Source: Fusobacterium sp.
GTDB lineage: Bacteria > Fusobacteriota > Fusobacteriia > Fusobacteriales > Fusobacteriaceae
Length of the DNA stretch: 17,035 bases
Reading direction: 5' to 3'
Assembly: GCA_020024855.1 (NCBI GenBank)
Contig: JAHHTB010000023.1
Coordinates: forward strand, 1 to 17,035
How positions within the stretch are numbered: position 1 is the first letter of the stretch; every line of letters starts with the position of its first letter. A model generated the notes under the pieces. The model searched no databases and was not told where the DNA came from. It saw only the letters and a program-made list of their open reading frames with translations. A program made the translations under genes and the position numbers. Shown here piece by piece: positions 1 to 7,515 of the stretch.

Positions 1-1037
1 GAGTAATGATAATGGAAGTATATGATCTTGAAGCTGTTGAAAATATTTTTGACAAATTTAATATGTCTAAAGATCTTATTTTAAAATATTTTTCAGAAGA
101 AGTTATTTGTGAAGTCATAGATATAGATTATAAAAGTATAGCTTTTATAATGGAAGAACTTTTACCAAAAGAGGATTTAGAAGAAGTATTTAGATGTCTA
201 GTTCGACATATTGATAGAAATTTTGGTTTAAAGTTTACACTTGTTGCAACAAATGTATATGATAATATTTTAGAAATGCCAAAAGCATATAGGACTGCTA
301 AAAAAATATTAGATTATAAATATATTTTTAAACAGGAAAGAGTCATTTTTCAAGATAAAATAAAAGAAAATAGTTTTAATAAATATTATTATCCAATAGA
401 ACTTGAATCAAAATTAATTTTAAGAACACTAAGTTCTAATGAAATAAGTGTAAAAAGAATTATAGATGAGATGTTTAATGAAAAAAATAGTAATTCTATG
501 GATAAAAAATATATTAAAGAATTTGGAGTTTTGCTTTATAACACTTTAAATAGAATATTTATTCAGTTGGAAGAAATAAATGAAAATATTAAAGTAGAAG
601 ACTATAATATAAATGAAATTCTTGCAATAAATGATGGATTAGAATTAAAAGAAGTATTCCAATCAAAAATATTGGAGATATGTAAATTAACTAAAATAGA
701 AGAAGAAAATGATATAGAGAGTGTAAAAATAAAAATAGAAAGATATCTTGATGAAAATTATATGATAGATATTTCACTTGAAAATCTTGCTGATTATTTA
801 GGACATTCATTTAAATATACAAGTGTTTTGTTTAAAAAAGTCATGGGAGATAATTTTAAGAATTACTTGAGTATTTACAGAATTGAAAAAGCTAAGGAAT
901 TGATGCAAGAAAATGAAGGATTGAGAATAAAAGATTTGGCAGAATTAGTTGGTTATAATAGTTCAAATACTTTTATAAGAATTTTTAGAAAGTATGAAGG
1001 AATATCACCAGGAAAATATTTTGGAATAGTTGAATAA
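1..1037 (+). CDS. AraC-family transcriptional regulator with N-terminal sensor/linker region (probably 5'-partial)
   Basis: The C-terminal ~105 residues (about 240-343, counted from the ATG at 6) form a typical AraC/XylS double helix-turn-helix. The first helix-turn-helix lies around LENLADYLGHS and the second around IKDLAELVGYN, followed by the conserved FIRIFRKYEGISPGKY tail that marks the family. The region before it, with a segment reading 'YDNILEMPKAYRTAKKIL', resembles the linker found in membrane-bound sensor AraC regulators and in YesN-type response regulators. No membrane segment or receiver domain is seen in this portion. The frame is open to the window edge, and only five bases precede the ATG at 6, so no ribosome binding site can be judged; the true start is probably upstream. 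It ends at a strong terminator, and fucO and a polysaccharide lyase follow on the same strand. A role in controlling them is plausible but is inference from position only. Confidence 0.85.
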   Translation, partial: VMIMEVYDLEAVENIFDKFNMSKDLILKYFSEEVICEVIDIDYKSIAFIMEELLPKEDLEEVFRCLVRHIDRNFGLKFTLVATNVYDNILEMPKAYRTAKKILDYKYIFKQERVIFQDKIKENSFNKYYYPIELESKLILRTLSSNEISVKRIIDEMFNEKNSNSMDKKYIKEFGVLLYNTLNRIFIQLEEINENIKVEDYNINEILAINDGLELKEVFQSKILEICKLTKIEEENDIESVKIKIERYLDENYMIDISLENLADYLGHSFKYTSVLFKKVMGDNFKNYLSIYRIEKAKELMQENEGLRIKDLAELVGYNSSNTFIRIFRKYEGISPGKYFGIVE

Positions 1038-1052
1038 AAGTTAAATAAAGAC

Positions 1053-1102
1053 AAAAAACTGAAAATAAAATTTTAAAAAAGATTTTGTTTTCAGTTTTTT
1101 TT
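1053..1102 (+). terminator. Intrinsic terminator after the AraC-family gene
   Basis: A 19-bp stem has its left arm at 1053-1071 and right arm at 1082-1100, with one G-T wobble, around a 10-nt loop. It continues into a T-run. It separates the regulator from fucO. Confidence 0.85.
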
Positions 1103-1125
1103 GTATAAAAAAATTTAAATAAATC

Positions 1126-1154
1126 TTGACAAATTGATAAAAAAAGAGTAATTA
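1126..1154 (+). promoter_or_regulatory. Candidate fucO promoter with consensus -35 and poor -10
   Basis: A perfect TTGACA lies at 1126-1131. The hexamer 17 bp downstream, TAATTA at 1149-1154, is a weak -10, and other registers are no better. A good -35 with a poor -10 leaves room for activator dependence, but this is only inference. The ribosome binding site GGGAGG at 1177-1182 sits 7 nt before the fucO ATG. Confidence 0.4.
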
Positions 1155-1189
1155 AAAATAGAAACATTAAAATAACGGGAGGATTAGAA

Positions 1190-2338
1190 ATGGCAAGATA
1201 CATATTAAATGAAACAAGTTATTTTGGTTTAGGTAGTAGAGAGAATTTATCAGTAGAAATTAAAGCGAGAGGATATAAGAAAGCTTTACTTGTAAGTGAT
1301 AAAATTCTTGAAAGTTGTGGAGTGTTAGATAAAGTAAAAAAAGTGCTAGAGGATGCAAATATTCCTTATGATGTATTTGTTGAAATTAAACAAAATCCAA
1401 CAGTAAAAAATTGTAAAGATGGATTAGCTGCATTTAATGTAGCAGGAGCTGATTTTTTAGTAGCAGTTGGTGGGGGATCAGTAATTGATACAGCAAAAGC
1501 TATAGCTATTACAAAAAATAATCCAGAGTTTGAAGATATAAAATCATTAGAAGGTGTTGCTCCTACACATACTAAATGTGTACCTATAATTGCTTTACCA
1601 ACAACTTGTGGAACAGCAGCAGAGGTAACAATAAATTATGTAGTAACATTAGAAGATGAAAATAGAAAAATTGTGTGTGTAGACCCAAAAGATATACCAT
1701 TAGTAGCAATAGTTGATGCAGAATTAATGTTAACAATGCCAAATAAAACAATAGCAGCAACAGGAATGGATGCTTTAACACATGCAATAGAAGGATATAT
1801 AACAAAAGGGGCTCATGTAATTTCTGATATGTTTGAAATAAAAGCTATAGAATTAATTGCAAAGCATTTAAGAGGAGCTGTAGCTGATAAAAACTTAGTA
1901 GATATGGAAGGAATGAGTATAGCTCAATATGTGGCAGGAATGGGATTTTCAAATGTAGGTTTAGGAATAGTTCACTCAATGGCACATCCATTAGGAGCAG
2001 TATATGATGTTCCACATGGAGTAGCAAATGCTTTATTACTTCCAACAGTAATGGAGTTTAATATGTCAGCTTGTATAGAAAAATATGGGGATATAGCAAA
2101 AGCTATGGGTGTTGATGTAGCTGGAATGACAAAAGAAGAAGCAGCTCAAGCAGCAGTAGATGCAGTTAGAAAACTTGCTATTGATGTAGGAATTCCACAA
2201 ACTCTTAGAGAAATTGGAATACCTAAAGAAGGATTACCAAAACTATCAAAAGATGCATTAGCAGATGTATGTACTGGTGGAAATCCAAAAGATGTAGTAT
2301 TAGAAGATATAGAAAAATTATATAATAAAGTGTATTAA
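1190..2338 (+). CDS. fucO: Lactaldehyde reductase / L-1,2-propanediol oxidoreductase (iron-dependent alcohol dehydrogenase)
   Basis: This is a full-length 382-residue group III Fe-dependent alcohol dehydrogenase, the same length as Escherichia coli FucO and colinear with it throughout. Shared landmarks include ILNET near the start, the NAD-binding GGGS at 94-97, NNPEF with SLEG, GTAAEVTINYV, VCVDP, and GMGFSNVGLG. The metal ligands known from FucO are present as D194, H198, H262 and H276, with the nearby H266 also kept, and CTGGNP is near the C-terminus. The enzyme reduces L-lactaldehyde, made by aldol cleavage of fuculose- or rhamnulose-1-phosphate, to L-1,2-propanediol with NADH during anaerobic deoxyhexose fermentation. 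The start is the ATG 7 nt after a GGGAGG ribosome binding site. It is a single-gene unit, bracketed by terminators at 1053-1102 and 2366-2400. No fucose or rhamnose kinase, isomerase or aldolase gene is in the window, so its pathway partners must lie elsewhere. Confidence 0.93.
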   Translation: MARYILNETSYFGLGSRENLSVEIKARGYKKALLVSDKILESCGVLDKVKKVLEDANIPYDVFVEIKQNPTVKNCKDGLAAFNVAGADFLVAVGGGSVIDTAKAIAITKNNPEFEDIKSLEGVAPTHTKCVPIIALPTTCGTAAEVTINYVVTLEDENRKIVCVDPKDIPLVAIVDAELMLTMPNKTIAATGMDALTHAIEGYITKGAHVISDMFEIKAIELIAKHLRGAVADKNLVDMEGMSIAQYVAGMGFSNVGLGIVHSMAHPLGAVYDVPHGVANALLLPTVMEFNMSACIEKYGDIAKAMGVDVAGMTKEEAAQAAVDAVRKLAIDVGIPQTLREIGIPKEGLPKLSKDALADVCTGGNPKDVVLEDIEKLYNKVY

Positions 2339-2365
2339 TTAATAAATAATAAATAGTGATAAAAG

Positions 2366-2400
2366 AAAACTTTCTTCAAATATTTTGAGGAAAGTTTTTT
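2366..2400 (+). terminator. Intrinsic terminator after fucO
   Basis: A 15-bp stem pairs 2366-2380 with 2384-2398 (one G-T wobble) around a tight 3-nt loop. It runs into a T-rich tract to about 2407. Confidence 0.88.
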
Positions 2401-2409
2401 ATTTTTTAA

Positions 2410-2437
2410 GAAAAATGAAGATAGAAAAATGAAGATT
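2410..2437 (+). repeat. 14-bp tandem direct repeat abutting the lyase promoter
   Basis: Two head-to-tail copies, GAAAAATGAAGATA (2410-2423) and GAAAAATGAAGATT (2424-2437), match at 13 of 14 bases. The second copy overlaps the -35 box of the lyase promoter by two bases. That is the usual position of an activator site for a promoter with a weak -35, but the sequence is low-complexity and purine-rich, so chance or slippage duplication is possible. Confidence 0.6.
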
Positions 2438-2464
2438 TACTTTTGGTTAAGTTTAAACTATACT
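2436..2464 (+). promoter_or_regulatory. Promoter of the polysaccharide lyase gene
   Basis: TTTACT at 2436-2441 (4 of 6 to the -35 consensus) is separated by exactly 17 bp from TATACT at 2459-2464 (5 of 6 to the -10). The site lies just past the fucO terminator and about 36 bp before the lyase ATG. Confidence 0.6.
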
Positions 2465-2500
2465 AAAAAAAGAACAAAGTAGTAAAAAAAGGAGCAGAAT

Positions 2501-5437
2501 ATGAAAAAAATATCCATGTTTAAGAAAATATTTCTACTAATATCTTTAGTAAATGTAGTTTATTCTTATGGAGCAGTGTATCAATTTGAAGATGGAATGC
2601 CATCAAATATTAAAAGTGGAAAATCTTCAAAAATTGAAATAACAAAAGAAAAATATAAAGATGGTAAACATTCTCTAAAATGGAATTTTAAGGGAAAAGA
2701 TACATTAACTATTTTAGGAGATACAGGGTATAATGAATTTAAAAAAAATGGGCAAGAAAAAGCAAAAGCAAGTTATACAATGTGGGTTTATAACAAAAAA
2801 CCAATAAAAGATAAAATGCTAATAGAATTTAAAAAAGATGGAAAAGTAAAAACTTCATTTAATGTAAATATGAATTTTGAAGGTTGGAGAACAATGTGGG
2901 TACAGTATGATAGAGATATGACTGGAACTCCAGTAGAAGGAATGGACGAAATAGTTCTTCATGCTCCAAACAAAGATGGTGAAATTTTAATAGATCAAAT
3001 ATTAACAAGTGTACTTATAGATCCAAGACACAATGCAAGAGATGAACAAGTTGATTTTGTAAATATAGAAGCAGATACTTCTACTAATGCTCATTGGATG
3101 GCACTTTATAAAAATTATAATACTTTAGAAGAAAAAAGTAGTAAGAAAAAAGTTTCAAAAGAAGAGAGAGCAGGATTATTAAGTATAGAAAAAAGATTTA
3201 GAGAAGATTCTTTAAAAAATGTAAAAGTTAATTCAAAAATTATAAAAGAAAATAAAGAAATTTTAGAAAAATATAAAACAAAAACAATTTCTTCCCCACA
3301 AACAGTAGTTATTTATAAAAAGCTTACTGATAAAGAAAAATCAAGAATTAATGAAATGGATATTTTAGAATATGGAAAATGGTTGAGAGAATTATCATAT
3401 ATGTATAATTCTACAAGTAATCAAGAAGAAAAATTAGAAATATTTAAAATATTTGAAGATGGAATGAAATATCTTTTTGATCAAGGTTGGGCAAAAGGAA
3501 GTGGACAAGGGACAATCCATCACTTAGGATACCAAGTTAGAGAGCTATATGATGCAATACTTTTAATGAAAGAACCTATTATAAAGTCTTCAATATATAA
3601 TGAAACAAAAGAAATGGTAAAATGGTATAGTGCTCTTGGAATTGTTTATACACCAGAAAAAGAGATTAAGGGTGTAAATGCAGATGTTTTAAATACAATG
3701 CTTCCAGGTATGATAACAGCAATTTTATTAGATGAAGAAGGAAGAGCTGTAGAAGAATTAAGGCAATTAAATAAATATTTAGCAATATCAATTAATTATT
3801 CACCAGGACTTGTAGGTGGATTTAAAGAAGATGGAAGTATGTTCCATCATATGCAAAATTATCCTGCTTATGCAAAAGGGGCTTATCAAGGACTAACTCC
3901 AATTATATATTATTTAGGAAATACACCATTTGCTTTTGATGAAAAAACTTATAATACTGTAAAAAAATCAATATTAATGACAAGAATATATTCTAATAAA
4001 TATCATTATCTTCTAACTCTTACAGGAAGACATCCACAAAATACTTTTAAAATATCTGATGAAGTATTTAGATATGCTGCTTTTGGAAAAGAAACAGGAG
4101 TTGACAAAGAACTTGCAGAAGCATATTTAAGACTTAATGAAAACGGAAAATATGCAGATGAATTAAAGAAATTAGGATTTAAGCCAGAGAAATCTCCAAA
4201 TGGTTCTTGGACAATGAATATGGGTTCTTTACAATTACAAAGAAGAAATGAGTGGCTTGCAGGGGTAAAAGGATTTAGTAGATATTTAGTTGGAAATGAA
4301 ATTTATATAAAAAATAATTTATATGGAAGATACATGAGTTATGGTACATTCCAAATAGTAGAAACATCTTTAAAAGATAGTGGATTTGAACAAGAGGGAT
4401 GGAGCTGGTCACATTATCCAGGAACAACAGCAATAAATCTTCCTGATGAAAAATTAAAATCTCTTATAACTCAAGTGGATACTCAAAGTGGAATAGAAGA
4501 AATGCTTATTTCAGATGAAACATATTCAGGAGGAAACTCTTTAAATAATAACGGAATGTTTGCAATGAAACTTCATGAAAATGATAAGTATAATGGAAGC
4601 CATAGAGCAAGAAAATCAGTATTCTTCTTTGATAATAGAGCTATTCTTTTAGGAACTAATATTGAAAATGATGATAAAGAACATGAAACACATACAACTT
4701 TATTCCAAAATGCTTTAATAGATAAAAAGATAACTCCAACAGAGAAAAATTTTGGAAAAAATGATTTTATTTTAGATAGTCAAAAAAATCTATATAAAAT
4801 TGTAGATGGAAATGTTGTTTATAAAAAAAGTTTACAAAAATCACATGATGAAAGAAATTCAAAACCAACTCAAAATAATTATGAGTTAGCTTATATAAAT
4901 CATGGAAAAAATCCAGAAAATAAAACTTATGAATACTCTATCCTTATAAAAGGAACAAATTCTGAGCAAGAAAAATTTAAAAAAGATGCTGGGTATAAAG
5001 TACTTCAAAAAGATTATAAAGCTCATATAGTAGAAGATAAAGTATCAAATATGAGAGGTTATGCTTTATTTGAAAGTGGAGAATTAAAAGATGATAAGTA
5101 TGTAAAATCAGTAGATACTCCATCAATGATTCTTACAGCACCAAATAAAAATGGATTAAAATTAAGTTTTGTAGATCCAGATTTAAGATTATATGAGGGA
5201 ATTGATATAACACAATATGGTAAAAATGGAAAAATGATTCCTGTAAATATTTATTCAAGAAAATGGAATGGAAATGATTCTATTCCTCATACTTCAACAG
5301 TTGTATTAAATGGAAAATATAGTTTAACAAAAGAAAATAAAAATGTATCAGTTCAAGTAAAAGGAAATGAAACAATAATAGAAGTAATAACAAAATATGC
5401 AATGCCTGTAGACTTTGAATTGGTTAATATTAAATAA
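2501..5437 (+). CDS. Secreted polysaccharide lyase family 8, chondroitinase ABC-like
   Basis: This 978-residue protein aligns by eye over its whole length with chondroitin sulfate ABC endolyase I of Proteus vulgaris. Such enzymes cleave chondroitin and dermatan sulfates, and often hyaluronan, by beta-elimination to unsaturated disaccharides. Residues 1-25 form a Sec signal peptide without a lipobox cysteine, so the product is periplasmic or released. An N-terminal beta-sandwich lies at about 26-175 (with FEGWRTMWV), the alpha/alpha toroid at about 180-560, and C-terminal beta-sandwiches follow. The catalytic set known for the Proteus enzyme is intact: H450 and Y457 in HHMQNYPAY, R510 in TGRHPQN, and E632 in FEQEGWSW. 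Another shared block is the DQGW..GSGQGTIHHLGY motif near 327-344. The ribosome binding site AAAAGGAG at 2487-2494 supports the ATG at 2501. No sulfatase, unsaturated glucuronyl hydrolase or transporter is adjacent. Exact substrate preference cannot be read from the sequence. Confidence 0.92.
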   Translation: MKKISMFKKIFLLISLVNVVYSYGAVYQFEDGMPSNIKSGKSSKIEITKEKYKDGKHSLKWNFKGKDTLTILGDTGYNEFKKNGQEKAKASYTMWVYNKKPIKDKMLIEFKKDGKVKTSFNVNMNFEGWRTMWVQYDRDMTGTPVEGMDEIVLHAPNKDGEILIDQILTSVLIDPRHNARDEQVDFVNIEADTSTNAHWMALYKNYNTLEEKSSKKKVSKEERAGLLSIEKRFREDSLKNVKVNSKIIKENKEILEKYKTKTISSPQTVVIYKKLTDKEKSRINEMDILEYGKWLRELSYMYNSTSNQEEKLEIFKIFEDGMKYLFDQGWAKGSGQGTIHHLGYQVRELYDAILLMKEPIIKSSIYNETKEMVKWYSALGIVYTPEKEIKGVNADVLNTMLPGMITAILLDEEGRAVEELRQLNKYLAISINYSPGLVGGFKEDGSMFHHMQNYPAYAKGAYQGLTPIIYYLGNTPFAFDEKTYNTVKKSILMTRIYSNKYHYLLTLTGRHPQNTFKISDEVFRYAAFGKETGVDKELAEAYLRLNENGKYADELKKLGFKPEKSPNGSWTMNMGSLQLQRRNEWLAGVKGFSRYLVGNEIYIKNNLYGRYMSYGTFQIVETSLKDSGFEQEGWSWSHYPGTTAINLPDEKLKSLITQVDTQSGIEEMLISDETYSGGNSLNNNGMFAMKLHENDKYNGSHRARKSVFFFDNRAILLGTNIENDDKEHETHTTLFQNALIDKKITPTEKNFGKNDFILDSQKNLYKIVDGNVVYKKSLQKSHDERNSKPTQNNYELAYINHGKNPENKTYEYSILIKGTNSEQEKFKKDAGYKVLQKDYKAHIVEDKVSNMRGYALFESGELKDDKYVKSVDTPSMILTAPNKNGLKLSFVDPDLRLYEGIDITQYGKNGKMIPVNIYSRKWNGNDSIPHTSTVVLNGKYSLTKENKNVSVQVKGNETIIEVITKYAMPVDFELVNIK

Positions 5438-5441
5438 TAAG

Positions 5442-5467
5442 AAAGCGACTGAATTTTCAGTCGCTTT
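5442..5467. terminator. Bidirectional intrinsic terminator between the convergent lyase and CAP genes
   Basis: A perfect 11-bp GC-containing stem pairs 5442-5452 with 5457-5467 around a 4-nt loop. It lies 4 bp after the lyase stop and 9 bp after the CAP gene stop on the other strand, with T-rich sequence on both sides, so it can serve both. Confidence 0.9.
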
Positions 5468-5476
5468 AATTATATA

Positions 5477-5950
5477 TTATTTTGTTTTCTCTTTGATAAA
5501 AAGTTGAACCCAATAAACATCTCCTTTGGAATTGATAGCTTTTCCAACCCCAATTTTAGTGAACTTTTTACTTAAAATATTTGCTCTGTGACCTGAAGAA
5601 TTAAGCCATGCTTTCATAACATCATCAGGAGTTTTCCAGTTTCTTGCAATATTTTCTCCTACAGCTAAATATTCAATATGAGCTTCTTTTATGAGGTCAG
5701 AAAAAGAATTGTATCCTCCAGCAGTATGACTTAAATTATTTTCACTAGCCATAATCTTAGCTTTTTTATCAGCTAGAGCATTTAATCTTTTATCTTCAAT
5801 TAAAGGAGAAAGATGTTTTTTACTTCTTTCTTTATTAACCATTTTTATAATTTCTACTTTTTCACTTTTAACAGAAGAAAAAGATGATATTGAAAAAATA
5901 AAAAAAGATATTAACATAAAAAATTTAAAAAAAGATTTTCTTAATTTCAT
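5477..5950 (-). CDS. Secreted CAP-domain (SCP/PR-1-like) protein
   Basis: This is a small 157-residue exported protein. Residues 1-27 are a signal peptide with a Lys/Arg-rich start and a long Phe/Ile/Leu/Ser core, and no lipobox is present. The rest is a single bacterial CAP domain of normal size: VNKERSKKHLSPL helix 1, H75 in LSHTAGG, E99 in VGENIA, then AWLNSSGHRANIL containing H121, and a closing VYWVQLF strand. H75, E99 and H121 fit the conserved cavity residues of CAP proteins. The function of bacterial CAP proteins is mostly undefined, with proposals including lipid binding and surface adhesion. The ribosome binding site GAGGT (5959-5963) lies 8 nt before the ATG. The gene starts 32 bp after the MATE gene stop on the same strand, without a terminator between, so the two are probably co-transcribed. 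No enzymatic activity is claimed. Confidence 0.88.
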   Translation of the reverse strand: MKLRKSFFKFFMLISFFIFSISSFSSVKSEKVEIIKMVNKERSKKHLSPLIEDKRLNALADKKAKIMASENNLSHTAGGYNSFSDLIKEAHIEYLAVGENIARNWKTPDDVMKAWLNSSGHRANILSKKFTKIGVGKAINSKGDVYWVQLFIKEKTK

Positions 5951-5982
5951 AATAATTTACCTCATATTTATAAATTGATTTA

Positions 5983-7335
5983 TTAAGTAAAACTTTTATT
6001 TTGCCATTTTTTGCTTTTCCATCTCCACATCATAATAAGACCTCTTGCCCATTCATCAGTAGCATTTGCAATCCAAACTCCAAGAAGACCATATCCAAGT
6101 TTTACTCCAAGAAGCCAAGAAAGAAAAACAGCTATTAAAAAGATAGAACCTACTCCAGCAATCATTGGAAATTTTATATCTCCAGCAGCATGAAGACTGT
6201 TAATAATAACAATATTAAATGTTCTTCCTAGCTCAAGTAAAAGAATACATCTAAAAGTTTTAATAGCAACTTCTAAAACTTGAGGATTAACTGTAAAAAA
6301 TTTCATAACAGGAACTTTAAAAATTGTAATTAAAAGAGATATAACTCCAACTAAAACAAGGGAAACTTTAAGACTTTTTATAGCAGTATCATATGCTTCT
6401 TTATATTCATGTGCTCCAACATGTTGTCCTACTAAAATAGCAGAACCATGACCAGCAGCAATAGAAAAAGTCATAATAAGAGTGGAGATAAGCATAAGAT
6501 ATGTTCTAGCAGTGATACTTGCCATTCCCATACTATTTACCATAGACATAATAAGAAGTTGTCCAACATTCCAAGCTACATTTTCTCCAGCAGTTGGAAT
6601 TCCTATTCCAAGAATATTTTTTATAATTTTTATACGAATAGGTTTATAAAGTTTTATATCAAATTTAAACTTACAATATTTTTTCATAATAAATATAGCA
6701 ATAATACAACCAATAAATCTTGAAAAGACAGTTGAAATTCCAACACCAGTTGTTCCTAATATAGGTGCTCCAAACCAACCAAAAATAAACATACCATTTC
6801 CAATAACATTTAAAATATTAACTCCTACATTAATAAAGAGATTTTGTTTTGTATTTCCAAAACTTTTCATTACAGCACCACAAGTAAGAGTAAGAGCTTG
6901 GAAAACACATAATCCACCAACAAGTTTAAAGTATGTTCTACCAATATCCATAAGATTTTCTGGAAGATGTATACCTCTCATAATCATTTCAGAAAAAATT
7001 ATGTATCCAGCTCCAATAAGAAGTCCAAAAATAAGATTCATTAAAAGAGAAGTAGCAATTACCTCTTTTATTTTTATATTTTTTTTAGCTCCTATAAACT
7101 GAGCAGTAAGTATACTTGTTCCAAGACAAATAAAACCAAAAATAGAATTTTGAATAAGAAGAACTTGGCTTATACCGCCAACAGCTCCAACTGCCTCATC
7201 ACTAAATTTTCCAAGCATATAAGTGTCTACATTCCCAACTACATTAACAAGTAATAGTTCTAAAAATATAGGAAATGCCAATGATAAAAAAGATTTCTTT
7301 TTGATTTTAATCCCTCCCTTAAAAATCAAATACAA
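5983..7335 (-). CDS. MATE-family multidrug / cation-coupled efflux transporter
   Basis: A 450-residue polytopic inner-membrane protein of the normal MATE length, with about twelve hydrophobic segments in two homologous halves. The N-terminal half opens with LAFPIFLELLLVNVVGNVDTYMLG, the usual first helix with a family-typical Asp. Strong repeats of GVGISTVFSRFIG and IGIPTAGENVAWNVGQLL type follow in mid-protein. Such transporters export cationic compounds using a Na+ or H+ gradient; substrate and ion are not predictable here. The start is uncertain. The ATG at 7335 has no Shine-Dalgarno sequence, while a very strong AAGGGAGGGA (7311-7320) lies inside codons 6-9, correctly spaced for an ATC codon at 7305-7303 that begins the expected mature-looking IKKKSFLSLAFP start. 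The protein may therefore begin ten residues later at a rare start codon. The CAP-domain gene follows at 32 bp. Confidence 0.92.
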   Translation of the reverse strand: MYLIFKGGIKIKKKSFLSLAFPIFLELLLVNVVGNVDTYMLGKFSDEAVGAVGGISQVLLIQNSIFGFICLGTSILTAQFIGAKKNIKIKEVIATSLLMNLIFGLLIGAGYIIFSEMIMRGIHLPENLMDIGRTYFKLVGGLCVFQALTLTCGAVMKSFGNTKQNLFINVGVNILNVIGNGMFIFGWFGAPILGTTGVGISTVFSRFIGCIIAIFIMKKYCKFKFDIKLYKPIRIKIIKNILGIGIPTAGENVAWNVGQLLIMSMVNSMGMASITARTYLMLISTLIMTFSIAAGHGSAILVGQHVGAHEYKEAYDTAIKSLKVSLVLVGVISLLITIFKVPVMKFFTVNPQVLEVAIKTFRCILLLELGRTFNIVIINSLHAAGDIKFPMIAGVGSIFLIAVFLSWLLGVKLGYGLLGVWIANATDEWARGLIMMWRWKSKKWQNKSFT

Positions 7336-7394
7336 AGATTTAAAAATTATCTTGTATTTTATATCAAAATATAAAAAAAATCTAGCCTGAAAAT

Positions 7395-7427
7395 AAAAAC
7401 AGAACCGTTAAAAACAGCTCTGCTTTT
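7395..7427 (-). terminator. Intrinsic terminator after the YjiH-family gene
   Basis: Read on the minus strand, AAAAGCAGAGCTG (7427-7415) pairs with CGGTTCTGTTTTT (7407-7395). The 13-bp stem includes three G-U pairs, the loop is 7 nt, and the T-run is built into the right arm. The G-U pairs make it functional only in the minus direction. It separates the YjiH transcript from the MATE gene. Confidence 0.7.
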
Positions 7428-7515
7428 ATTGTAATTCATTGGAGGGAGATTTTTATTATTTAATCTTAAGACTCTAATTTGTAGAAAAAAGTTTAAAAAA
7501 TAAAAAATCTAACCT

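Noticed and set aside
1584..2045. Leu/His-rich reading frames opposite fucO
   Set aside because: They are antisense shadows created by the biased codon use of fucO, without ribosome binding sites or family features. Similar shadows opposite the MATE, TolC-family and RND genes were rejected for the same reason.
7336..7374. Possible MATE promoter elements (TTGATA at 7367-7362, or GATAAT at 7351-7346)
   Set aside because: Neither has a good partner box at proper spacing in this very AT-rich stretch, so no promoter is annotated.
7436..7515. Plus-strand GGAGGGAG at 7441-7448, like a ribosome binding site with no gene
   Set aside because: No start codon follows at a usable distance and stops come quickly. 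The stretch is a short intergenic spacer between the YjiH stop and its terminator, read in the wrong direction.
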